Source: CAZDET01 sp964504335
GTDB taxonomy: Bacteria; Bacteroidota; Bacteroidia; Chitinophagales; Saprospiraceae
Assembly: GCA_964504335.1 (NCBI GenBank)
Contig: CAZDET010000056.1
Span: 1 to 32,842 of the forward strand
Direction of reading: 5' to 3'
Length of the DNA stretch: 32,842 bases
The position numbers and the translations under genes are program-made. Below, in pieces: positions 25,200 to 32,842 of the stretch. The notes under the pieces are model-generated. The model made no database searches. It had not been told where the DNA came from and saw nothing but the letters and a program-made list of their open reading frames with translations. Position 1 is the stretch's first letter. Each line of letters begins with the position of its first letter.

Positions 25200-26243
25200 T
25201 TATTTGCGGGAGATGATTTCCATCCCGACCTCCCCGAAGTAATTGGCAATGACCCCTAGCCAAACGGGCAGGATATTTTCTCCATTTGCCAGCATCACGA
25301 TCCCATCACCCGAATCAGGCAACAAACAAACCAGTGCCCGATACCCCGGATCGGCTCCGGTGTGCATGATGCCGTATGCCCCGTTTCCCAAATTCGGGAA
25401 CACCTCCCAACTAAGCCCTATTTGCGAATTGGGATCGGTAGCTCCCACTGGTGTGACCATAGTTTGAAACGTCGAGTCGGAAACCAGTTGCCCGTTCAGC
25501 AGGGCGGTTAAAAAGGTCGCATAATCTTCCACCGTTGACACTAGGCCATCTGCAGCGTTGGCCTCCTTGAAATAGATGGGATTTAGTTCCGAACCATCCG
25601 GCCCGTGCCCGACGGCTAGAGGTTGGGGCGGGGTTACTTCCGGCCAAACTAAATACGAATCAGTCATGTCGAGGGGAGTGAAAATGAATTCTCGGACGAT
25701 GGATTCAAAGGGGCGATTCAATTTTTGCTCGATCGCTCTCCGTAGATATTCAAACCCTTCGCCAGAGTACTGGGTATTCGTCCCCGGATCGAACTGAAAA
25801 GCCAGTTTGCCTTCCTCTAGCTGGGAGCGCCAGTTTGGAAAGCCCGTTTGGTGGGTTAACACAATGCGTGGTGTCAGAAGTTGGACGCGATTATCCTCCG
25901 CCAAATCGGGATCTATCCAATGTGCCGCCAGCGATTCGTCCAGATCGAGCAGTCCCCGCTCTACCAGGATCAAGGCAGTGACGGCGGTAATCGGCTTGGT
26001 CAGGGAAGCCGTCTGAAAAAGGGTATTGTGAGGTGCGGAACTGCCGTCGCGGAGTTGACCGTACATCCGAATTTGCTTTAAGGTGCTATCGCGAATAAAC
26101 CCAAGCCCTAAAACGGGTACGTTTGCTTCCTTGAGCAATTGATCGATTCCGTCGTTTTCCAGATTAAGCTCGGGCAATTGCTCCGGCTGGGCTTGCACAG
26201 CCATACAGAAAGAACAAACGATAAAAAGGAGCATCCAGCGCAT
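25200..26243 (-). CDS. Exported serine hydrolase of the class C beta-lactamase / penicillin-binding-like family
   Basis: This protein has 347 residues from the ATG at 26243, where MRWMLLFIVCSFCMAVQAQ is a good signal peptide; an upstream ATG at 26297 would add 18 unlikely residues. The catalytic Ser80-Leu-Thr-Lys83 (SxxK) lies in FQTASLTKPI, Tyr159-Ser-Gly is the YxN-like motif, and HTG near the C-terminus replaces KTG. The domain is the beta-lactamase/DD-peptidase/esterase fold. It is probably a periplasmic esterase or D-amino-acid peptidase rather than a resistance enzyme, but family members vary widely. It shares an operon with the peptide-type ABC ATPase 12 bases downstream, so processing of a peptide for import is a reasonable guess only. 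Confidence 0.9.
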   Translation of the reverse strand: MRWMLLFIVCSFCMAVQAQPEQLPELNLENDGIDQLLKEANVPVLGLGFIRDSTLKQIRMYGQLRDGSSAPHNTLFQTASLTKPITAVTALILVERGLLDLDESLAAHWIDPDLAEDNRVQLLTPRIVLTHQTGFPNWRSQLEEGKLAFQFDPGTNTQYSGEGFEYLRRAIEQKLNRPFESIVREFIFTPLDMTDSYLVWPEVTPPQPLAVGHGPDGSELNPIYFKEANAADGLVSTVEDYATFLTALLNGQLVSDSTFQTMVTPVGATDPNSQIGLSWEVFPNLGNGAYGIMHTGADPGYRALVCLLPDSGDGIVMLANGENILPVWLGVIANYFGEVGMEIISRK

Positions 26244-26515
26244 ATACTTGACATGAAGTGGTATAGATGCGATTTGAGCGGTTGATGTCGGCAGCATATA
26301 TTCAATTTATAAGTGAATTAAGGAGGCTTGCAGGATCAAGACCCATTTTTAGCCAATCGAGTTCCGAATGGCCTGGTAAATTCAGCAATCCATTCCACAA
26401 TACCTTCTGCACCGAATTGTTAAAGTTAATTCCTCGCCACACCAAGAATCGATGGGGTACCATCCATTCTGCTGAAAATCAATTGGGGGCATCCCTTTCA
26501 TTCATTAACACCAAC
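26244..26515. promoter_or_regulatory. Divergent intergenic region between serine hydrolase and VWA genes
   Basis: These 272 bases separate two divergent genes and must hold both promoters. I see no exact TAnnTTTG box on either strand and no strong hairpin. A plus-strand open frame runs from 26267 into the VWA gene, but its residues look random, so I treat it as non-coding. Confidence 0.4.
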
Positions 26516-28012
26516 ATGAGGAATACACTATTATCCAGCAGCATCTCCCTGCTGCTGCTCACCGCCACTTGTACCAACTACGAATACGGTGGCATAGCGG
26601 AAACCGCCTACGAGCCCGATCCGGTGGTTGCAGGTGATCAATATACTTCCTTTACCGAAAACCCATTCGTTGAAACCACCAGGGAAGCCGTATCCACCTT
26701 CTCCATCGATACCGACGGGGCATCGTATGCCAATGTGCGCCGGTTTTTGTTGCAAGATGCACAAATACCTCCCCAGGCAGCTATCCGGACGGAAGAGCTG
26801 ATCAATTACTTCAATGTTCACTACCCTTACCAAGCTTCTCCTCATCCAATCACGTTGAGCGGAGAAGTCAGCGCCTGTCCGTGGAACCAAAGCAACCGAC
26901 TAGTGCGGATCGGCATCCAGGGGCGGCCATTGGTCGAACCGGCCCTGCCTCCCTCGAATTACGTATTTCTAATCGACGTATCCGGCTCGATGGCCGACGA
27001 GGATAAGCTCGGCTTATTGAAAAGTGGATTCAAACAACTCGTGGACAGCCTGCAGGCCGAAGACCGGGTGGCCATCGTCACGTATGCGGGTAGTGCCGGG
27101 GTCGCCCTCCCCTCTACCACCGGAAATGAAAAAGACCGAATCAAACGGGCCCTCAATCGCCTGGGTTCCGGAGGCAGTACTGCAGGCGCTCAGGGCATCC
27201 TGACCGCTTACGATATTGCCCGGACCCACTTCATCAAAGGTGGCAACAACCGGATCATCCTGGGCACCGACGGTGATTTCAATGTCGGCCCCGCAAGCCA
27301 GAAGGAATTAGTGGACTTGATTGAGGAACAACGGACCTCCGGAATCTTCCTGACCGTCTTGGGAGTGGGCCGGGGCAACCTCAACGACGCCACGCTCGAA
27401 CAATTAGCCAACCACGGGAATGGCAACTACGAATACATCGACCACGTCGAACAGCTAAAAAAGGTATTCCTCTACGAATACAGCAAGTTCTTCACCGTGG
27501 CCAAAGATGTAAAAGTACAGGCAACCTTTAATCCAGATTACGTCGAGTCCTACCGCCTCATCGGATACGAGAATCGAGTCCTGCAACCGGAAGATTTCGA
27601 AGACGACCGAGAGGACGCCGGCGATATTGCCGCCGGCCAGAATGTGACGGCACTGTACGAAATTATTCCTACCGAACTAGACAGCCGCGGTGAGGCTCCG
27701 ATTCTGCACGTTGATTTTCGGTACAAGCTGCCGGAGGCCAATGAGAGTATCCTGCTGCAGCGGTACATCCGCGATAGCGGAAAGTCCTTCGAAGCGGCCT
27801 CCGATTTCACCCGATTTACAGCAAGTGTGGCGGCCTTTTCGATGCTGCTTCGGGATTCCGAATACAAGGGTACGAGTAGCTATGCATCGATTTCAGGCTG
27901 GTTAGCCGATACGGATTTACCCGATCCATATGGCTTTAAATCCGAATTTAAGTATCTGGTCAAACGCATGGAGGAGCAGTCTGAATCACTTCCAGATTGG
28001 AGCGCCCGGTGA
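26516..28012 (+). CDS. VWA-domain lipoprotein of the YfbK type
   Basis: This 498-residue protein starts at 26516, where MRNTLLSSSISLLLLTATC is a lipoprotein-like signal; the candidate lipidated Cys19 has Thr at -1, which is unusual. Residues about 45-130 match the von Willebrand N-terminal segment seen in YfbK-like proteins (ENPFVETTREAVSTFSIDTDGASYANVRRFL). The VWA domain at about 145-320 has the metal-ion-dependent adhesion site Asp154-x-Ser156-x-Ser158 (DVSGSM), GGSTAGAQG and GTDGDFNVG. The C-terminal part at about 325-498 matches the domain usual in this family (DVKVQATFNPDYVESYRLIGYENR). The function is unknown; the fold mediates protein-protein contacts. The gene ends just before a shared bidirectional terminator. 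Confidence 0.92.
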   Translation: MRNTLLSSSISLLLLTATCTNYEYGGIAETAYEPDPVVAGDQYTSFTENPFVETTREAVSTFSIDTDGASYANVRRFLLQDAQIPPQAAIRTEELINYFNVHYPYQASPHPITLSGEVSACPWNQSNRLVRIGIQGRPLVEPALPPSNYVFLIDVSGSMADEDKLGLLKSGFKQLVDSLQAEDRVAIVTYAGSAGVALPSTTGNEKDRIKRALNRLGSGGSTAGAQGILTAYDIARTHFIKGGNNRIILGTDGDFNVGPASQKELVDLIEEQRTSGIFLTVLGVGRGNLNDATLEQLANHGNGNYEYIDHVEQLKKVFLYEYSKFFTVAKDVKVQATFNPDYVESYRLIGYENRVLQPEDFEDDREDAGDIAAGQNVTALYEIIPTELDSRGEAPILHVDFRYKLPEANESILLQRYIRDSGKSFEAASDFTRFTASVAAFSMLLRDSEYKGTSSYASISGWLADTDLPDPYGFKSEFKYLVKRMEEQSESLPDWSAR

Positions 28013-28019
28013 GGTAAAT

Positions 28020-28055
28020 AAAAAAGTTGCGGTGCATGTGCACCGCAACTTTTTT
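28020..28055. terminator. Perfect bidirectional intrinsic terminator
   Basis: A 17-base arm (28020-28036: A6 then GTTGCGGTGCA) and its exact inverse (28039-28055, ending in T6) enclose two bases. The GC-rich core flanked by A6 and T6 works on either strand. It sits 8 bases after the VWA stop and 21 bases before the end of the convergent giant gene, so it very likely terminates both. Confidence 0.93.
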
Positions 28056-28076
28056 ACTTCAGAACAGACAGATTGC

Positions 28077-31000
28077 CTACAGGCGGATCAACGATTGCTC
28101 ATAGAATTCGCCATCCTGTTCAAGTACGATCGTGTACATGCCGGCCGGCAATCCGATGAGGGACAAATCGTGCTGTAACGAAGCAGCATCCCGCTTCCAG
28201 GTGCGCACCTGCTGGCCGAAGGCGTTGATCAGCTGGATTTGCAGTGGCGCTTCGCTCTTCGTCTCGAAGATTACCGAAACTTGTTCGGAAGCAGGGTTAG
28301 GGAATACCTGGAAAGGTGCAGTAGTAGCAATCCGGTTCAGATTGGTTCCGTTTACTACCGAAAAATTCACGGTGAAAGCAGGATAAGGAGTACCGCCGCC
28401 ACCGGAGCCCGTGAAGGCGGTAGCGGTGAGCGTGTGGGTTCCCAAATTGAGCTGTCCTGCGGTATAATTACCTCCTCTATCCCCAAAGAGGGCGTAGGGG
28501 GCCACTCCTTCGGTACGCAGGTTTTGCGTGGCACCGCTCAATTCGAGCCGGACGCTTCCTACGGTAGCCGGATCGGTGTTGGCCCGCACATTCAGATTGG
28601 TAGTCGGCAATGTACTCAAATCCAGGGTCATGCCATCCATTAGCAGACTGATATCGGTGTTATCGTCGGCGTTGACGAGGGTCAGGCTTACCACACCTTG
28701 CTGAGCGGGCGATGGGTTGGTTACCGCAACGCTGACTACGTCCATATCGGCGGCTCCTTCGTTGTCCAGAACGGTCAGTGTAATATCGTAATTTCCGGCA
28801 TCCAGGGAGATGTTGGGAGTAGCGCCGCTCGCGCTTCCAGTATTCCAGGCCCAGTTGTACTGAACGATCGTACCGTCTGAGTCGTTGGAAGCGCTTCCGT
28901 CCAACTGCACGTTCAAGGGTGCTTCGCCGCTGGTGGGTGTGGCAGCAGCTACGGCTACCGGAGGATTATTTGAAGGTACTGAACTGCTGACCGTCACTGT
29001 CGTCATGTCCATATCTATGGCTCCCTGATCGTCCGTAACGGTCAAAGTGATGTTGTAAATACCTTCATTCAGCACTACGGTTGGGGTAGCCCCGTTGGCG
29101 CTACCGCCATTCCAGGCCCAGGTGTAGTCGACAATGGTTCCATCCGTATCGGTCGAACCTGTGCCGTCGAGCTGCACGGAGAGTGGTTCTGTGCCGCTCG
29201 TTGGGTTGGCCGCCGCAACGGCTGTGGGCGGTACGTTTGTCGGAGGTTCTTGCCCACAGTTATCGGCGGGGGCACCGGTTCCGATGGGGAGAGTATTGTT
29301 TTTACTCAAAAATATTTTGTCGAGCTGGGTTCCATCTTCCCGGTAGGCCACCGTAATGGTGTGGCTGCCCGCTGTTAAATTCAAGTTTAATGCCGCGCCA
29401 TCATCGTTTACCTCAAACCACTCGAACCCGACAGAAGTAAGAGTGGCACCTCCCAGCTCTTTCCAGAACTTAACCCAGGGGCCATTGTCGATGCGCACCC
29501 AAAAGGAGTTGTTGCTGCCGGCCGGGCTGGGCGTGTTTAACCGGAAGAACAGAAAGTAGGCTCCCCCCTCACTAAGGTTCACCGTAGCGATGAGCTGATC
29601 GGCTGTATTGGACGGTGGGGTGCTGAAGGAATTTCCACTGGGAAATACCACATACTTGCCCGAGGATGCATCCGGAGTTTCAAACTCACTCCAATTGGCA
29701 CCGATCTGCAGGCACTCCGCTTCCAGAGAGAAATCCGTCCCACCACCGGTTGGCGGTGCATCGCACGCATCGCCAATGCCGTCGTTGTCCGTATCCTGCT
29801 GATCGGGATTGAACGTGTTGGGGCAATTATCGGTATTGTCGGCTACGTACTGGCTGGGCTGCGTACAACTGGTAAGCGGGCTGTTCGGATCACCGAATCC
29901 GTCGGCGTCGAAATCTGCATAGTACGTTTGTGCCGCCCCAATGGTGTTGTTGAAGGGGTCGCAATCTTCGGTATCAGGTACGTTGTCATTATCATCGTCC
30001 GGATCGCAGACGTCGCCGATGTCGTCGTTGTCGAAATCCGCCTGATCGGCATTGGCAATCGCCGGGCAGTTGTCGACGGTATCGGGAATCTGGTCATTGT
30101 CCTGGTCGCCCGAAGGGTTGCACTCGACAATCTGTACATTGTCCAACAGAGCAGTGGTTAAAACCGAATTATTGTGGGACGTGACGGCCAGGCCAAACTC
30201 AGCGTTGGCATCCAGGGCAATGGAAGCGCTGCCTACTTCCAACCAGGATGTTCCGTTGGTGGACACATAGCCGGTTACCGTGTTTCCGTTGCGCGCAAGC
30301 CGGACCCATTCGATGGTGCCGTTGGTAGCATCGGGACCGGTAAACTGCGTGGATGCACCGGTAGTGGTGCGGTATTGGAAGGAATACGCCTCGTTGCCGT
30401 TCAACGGTGCGGGGGCAATAATCATCATGGCGTGCGCGGCATTTGCCTGGCGACTTGCCCGAATCATCACACCGGCCTTGGCCCACTGATCGGTGGCCAC
30501 GAGCGATTCGACCCGGGCAATGATTTCCCCATTACAATCCAGCGATTGGCTTACAAAATGAAAGGCATCAGCCGTTCCAAAGATATCCGAACCACTAGCT
30601 TCGATTTCGAATTGGCCGCTGGTAGCATCGTAGCAAGCACTTCCAGTCACGCCTACATTACCGATGTCGCCGCCGGTCCAGGGTGCTGGTAGCGGGCCGC
30701 AATCACCGGCTGGTTCGGTTACGGTAACCGTTACGACATCCGTATCGGACAAGTTGCCCGGATCGGTGACTGTCAGTGTAATCGCATAGGTTCCAGCTTC
30801 CAGTTGAATAACCGGCTGGGCTCCGGAGGCCGAGCCACCGTTCCAGGCCCAAGCGTAGGTGAGTGCATCGCCATCCGGATCGGAAGAGGTACTACCGTCG
30901 AGTCCTACCGTCAAGGGAGCGATTCCGGAAGTCGGATTGGCCTGCGCAACTGCGGCAGGCGCGTTGTTGGTAGGTGGCGTACCACCGCAATTACTGGCCG

Positions 31001-32842
31001 TCCCGCCTAGTCCGACAGGAGAGCCGGCGTAATTGGTCAGATATAACTTATCCAGCAGTGCACCATCCTCGCGGTAGGCGAAATCGATGGTTACGGTGCC
31101 GGCAGGCAGGCTGAACGGGCTTTCGATAACCTCCTTCCAATCGAAGAAGTTGCCGGTGCCGATTCCTTGCCACCAACGAATCCAGGAGCCACCGTTGACG
31201 CGTACCCAGAAGGAGTCATCACTGCTCGATGGTGTTTTAATGCGGGCAAACAAACGGAAGTCATCGGCACCGGGTAGATCGAAGGTGAACGACACCCGGT
31301 TGGCCGGAACATCGGAGGGAGGGCTTCCCAATGAATTAAAGCCAGGCTGTACGGATACGTACTGGCCACCGGAAGCCTGACCATCGGAACCGGTTTCCCA
31401 ATTGGAACCGATGGTGCCACATTCCCCTTCCAGCCAGAGATCGAAATTAGGAGTGGGGTCCGGATCGGGGTCCGGATCGGGGTCCGGGTCTGGATCAGGG
31501 TCAGGGTTACCGTCATCCACCATAACCATTACATTTAAAAAGCCACTCTGGTAACCAGGGGCATTGGCCTGTAGGGTGTAGGAATAGGTCCCATTAGATA
31601 GGCCGGCCGTGTTAATCGTTAGTTCAACTTCGGCAAAGGATTCCCGCGCCGTACCAGTGGCATTATCGACTGAGAGCCACCCGGGCAGATTACTCGTTGG
31701 GATGGTGTAGTTGGTGCTGGCCTCCCCTGCCACATTGTACAAGATGGTCTCTACCGTAGTTGTTTGATTCGGCCCCATGTTGAGCGTGATTACTCCCGGA
31801 TTGAATCCGAGCTGAAACTCCGGCACGCGGGGGAAATCCTTGAGTCGGGTCGTGCTTACCGGCGAAGATGTGCCCGGCGCGCCGCCCATCATTACTAGCA
31901 TGTGCTGTTCCCACAGACGGGCACCGGGAGCCAAAAGCTTCTCCGGTAGCTTCATGTCCACCAGTTGTGTCCAGGTATCCGTCTGAGGATCGTACTGCCA
32001 TACCTTATCCCCCTGGTTTTGCCCCCCAACTACGTAGATCAGGCCATCCTGTGCAAAGGTACAAGGCTCGATATGCGATTTTTTCTCGGGAATATCCGCC
32101 AGGCGGGTCCAGCTATCGGTGATCGGGTCGTAGACGTGTACGAATTGATTATTGGCAGCGTTACCACACCCGCTGCCGTCGTGGCCATTCTGACCGCCTA
32201 CCGTGTACAGTTTGCCGCCCATAACGACCGTGCCGAAGTGGTTGCGCGGCTCGGGCATTGGCGAAGTAGCCGTCCAGTCTTGCCAACCCAGCCCCGGTTC
32301 ATCGAGGTCGTATACCAGGTGAATGTCTACATCGCAGAAGGCATTCTCGTCGAATCCGCCCACGTAATGCAGTTTGTTGCCAAGGCGAGCCAGGCCACCG
32401 CTGCCCCGCTTGAGCGGCAGGCTCGGACCGGGCGTCCAGGAATCGTCGGAAATGTCGTAAATCCACACCTTATCGGTCACGGGGCCGGGGTTGTCCCCTA
32501 CCCGACCGCCAACGATCCAGACCTGATCACCGACCAAGGCAATACCGTTGTGAGTAACCGCATTGACCGAGCCATCGAGATTGAGCGGCATCGATTGCAG
32601 TAACGTCCAGGTATTAGTGACGGGGTTGTATTTTTCAACACTGTTTTCAATATCGATACCGGGGGAAAAACCATTGAAGAAGTAATACTCCCCTTCGTAA
32701 GTGATCATTTGCGACTCCGAGCGTGGAAAATTACCATTGCCCACGGTCGTCCAATCGGGATAAGAGGGAGCTGCGCCCGGTTCCCCGTCGAAGCTGAAGG
32801 CTTCGACGAAGACCTCATCCGAGGTGATTTCGCCGCCGCCCC
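28077..32842 (-). CDS. Giant T9SS-secreted kelch/CBM/PKD/TSP3 multidomain protein, N-terminus missing
   Basis: The frame is open to the right edge, so the start lies outside; at least 1588 residues are visible. From the right edge the domains are: kelch repeats (32842 to about 31850; YVVGGQNQGDKVWQYDPQTDTW), a beta-sandwich domain (about 31835-31510), an acidic-proline (DP)n linker, a CBM6/35-like module (about 31440-31000), a PKD domain (about 30970-30700), a LamG/DUF1349-like domain (about 30690-30125), thrombospondin type-3 calcium repeats (about 30120-29760), a second CBM-like module (about 29740-29260), two PKD domains (about 29240-28700), one unassigned beta-rich domain, and a T9SS sorting domain (about 28310-28077; FQVFPNPASEQVSV...LPAGMYTIVLEQDGEFYEQSLIRL). 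No catalytic motif is seen. A cell-surface glycan-binding or adhesive role is likely. The GTG at 32744 is unlikely to be the start. Confidence 0.92.
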   Translation of the reverse strand, partial: GGGEITSDEVFVEAFSFDGEPGAAPSYPDWTTVGNGNFPRSESQMITYEGEYYFFNGFSPGIDIENSVEKYNPVTNTWTLLQSMPLNLDGSVNAVTHNGIALVGDQVWIVGGRVGDNPGPVTDKVWIYDISDDSWTPGPSLPLKRGSGGLARLGNKLHYVGGFDENAFCDVDIHLVYDLDEPGLGWQDWTATSPMPEPRNHFGTVVMGGKLYTVGGQNGHDGSGCGNAANNQFVHVYDPITDSWTRLADIPEKKSHIEPCTFAQDGLIYVVGGQNQGDKVWQYDPQTDTWTQLVDMKLPEKLLAPGARLWEQHMLVMMGGAPGTSSPVSTTRLKDFPRVPEFQLGFNPGVITLNMGPNQTTTVETILYNVAGEASTNYTIPTSNLPGWLSVDNATGTARESFAEVELTINTAGLSNGTYSYTLQANAPGYQSGFLNVMVMVDDGNPDPDPDPDPDPDPDPDPTPNFDLWLEGECGTIGSNWETGSDGQASGGQYVSVQPGFNSLGSPPSDVPANRVSFTFDLPGADDFRLFARIKTPSSSDDSFWVRVNGGSWIRWWQGIGTGNFFDWKEVIESPFSLPAGTVTIDFAYREDGALLDKLYLTNYAGSPVGLGGTASNCGGTPPTNNAPAAVAQANPTSGIAPLTVGLDGSTSSDPDGDALTYAWAWNGGSASGAQPVIQLEAGTYAITLTVTDPGNLSDTDVVTVTVTEPAGDCGPLPAPWTGGDIGNVGVTGSACYDATSGQFEIEASGSDIFGTADAFHFVSQSLDCNGEIIARVESLVATDQWAKAGVMIRASRQANAAHAMMIIAPAPLNGNEAYSFQYRTTTGASTQFTGPDATNGTIEWVRLARNGNTVTGYVSTNGTSWLEVGSASIALDANAEFGLAVTSHNNSVLTTALLDNVQIVECNPSGDQDNDQIPDTVDNCPAIANADQADFDNDDIGDVCDPDDDNDNVPDTEDCDPFNNTIGAAQTYYADFDADGFGDPNSPLTSCTQPSQYVADNTDNCPNTFNPDQQDTDNDGIGDACDAPPTGGGTDFSLEAECLQIGANWSEFETPDASSGKYVVFPSGNSFSTPPSNTADQLIATVNLSEGGAYFLFFRLNTPSPAGSNNSFWVRIDNGPWVKFWKELGGATLTSVGFEWFEVNDDGAALNLNLTAGSHTITVAYREDGTQLDKIFLSKNNTLPIGTGAPADNCGQEPPTNVPPTAVAAANPTSGTEPLSVQLDGTGSTDTDGTIVDYTWAWNGGSANGATPTVVLNEGIYNITLTVTDDQGAIDMDMTTVTVSSSVPSNNPPVAVAAATPTSGEAPLNVQLDGSASNDSDGTIVQYNWAWNTGSASGATPNISLDAGNYDITLTVLDNEGAADMDVVSVAVTNPSPAQQGVVSLTLVNADDNTDISLLMDGMTLDLSTLPTTNLNVRANTDPATVGSVRLELSGATQNLRTEGVAPYALFGDRGGNYTAGQLNLGTHTLTATAFTGSGGGGTPYPAFTVNFSVVNGTNLNRIATTAPFQVFPNPASEQVSVIFETKSEAPLQIQLINAFGQQVRTWKRDAASLQHDLSLIGLPAGMYTIVLEQDGEFYEQSLIRL
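31450..31508 (-). repeat. Simple repeat encoding the (Asp-Pro)n linker
   Basis: A 12-base unit, TCCGGATCGGGG on the plus strand, is repeated with small changes and encodes alternating Asp and Pro in the giant protein. It separates the kelch/beta-sandwich part from the first CBM and is a typical rigid linker. Copy number may vary between strains. Confidence 0.85.

Noticed and set aside
25200..26243. Beta-lactam resistance gene
   Set aside because: The SxxK fold alone is shared with many esterases and peptidases. The Tyr-Ser-Gly and HTG variants and the ABC operon context do not indicate resistance.
26267..26515. 83-residue N-terminal extension of the VWA protein
   Set aside because: The extension looks random and would bury a good lipoprotein-type signal that begins at 26516.
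31450..31508. Satellite or regulatory tandem repeat
   Set aside because: It is within a coding frame and encodes a normal Asp-Pro linker.
32742..32744. GTG as the start codon of the giant protein
   Set aside because: The same frame stays open and kelch-like (VFVEAFSFDGEPG) up to the window edge, and no signal peptide follows the GTG, so the gene starts outside.

Overview
The window comes from a Bacteroidota genome of moderate GC content. The evidence is a SusC/SusD pair, Bacteroidota-type lipoprotein signals (TAC followed by acidic residues), PKD modules, a C-terminal type IX secretion (T9SS) sorting domain and TAnnTTTG-like -7 boxes. A marine Saprospiria/Lewinella-like member is my best guess, but that is inference. 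A 100-base run of N lies between two identical 55-bp ends. This looks like a short-read, possibly metagenomic, scaffold join made at k = 55.

Layout. 1-306: edge sequence with no assignable gene. 307-1758: secreted M20-type amidohydrolase. 1843-16847, all on the plus strand: a polysaccharide utilisation locus whose content points to laminarin or another beta-1,3-glucan. It holds a membrane-spanning sensor/regulator with a LuxR-type HTH, a regulatory intergenic region, a SusC transporter, a SusD lipoprotein, a PKD lipoprotein carrying four 159-residue modules, a GH16 laminarinase lipoprotein, and a GH3-GH16 fusion enzyme. 16848-17068: convergent spacer containing the assembly gap. 17069-19944, minus strand: a CocE/S15-type hydrolase and a polytopic membrane protein. 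19960-23184, plus strand: CutA, an acyl-CoA dehydrogenase and an MBL-fold hydrolase. 23179-26243, minus strand: a small membrane protein, a fused dipeptide-type ABC ATPase and a serine beta-lactamase-like hydrolase. 26516-28012, plus strand: a VWA-domain lipoprotein. 28020-28055: a perfect bidirectional terminator. 28077 to the right edge, minus strand: a giant kelch/CBM/PKD/TSP3 protein with a T9SS domain, missing its N-terminus.

How the locus probably works (inference from families). The outer-membrane SusC/SusD pair and the PKD lipoprotein capture glucan. The cell-surface GH16 lipoprotein cuts beta-1,3-glucan internally. SusC imports oligosaccharides, and the GH3-GH16 fusion combines an endo-acting and a glucose-releasing domain in one chain. 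The regulator probably senses a glucan-derived ligand with its propeller and Y_Y_Y domains and acts on the susC promoter. That promoter region carries three phased CCTCAAC copies, one inverted copy, and a palindrome over the putative -7 box.

The most notable points are the GH3-GH16 fusion, the putative operator array, a 473-bp perfect tandem duplication inside the PKD lipoprotein gene, and unusual short-word repeats and palindromes in intergenic spacers. I found no CRISPR array, tRNA, rRNA or insertion sequence.
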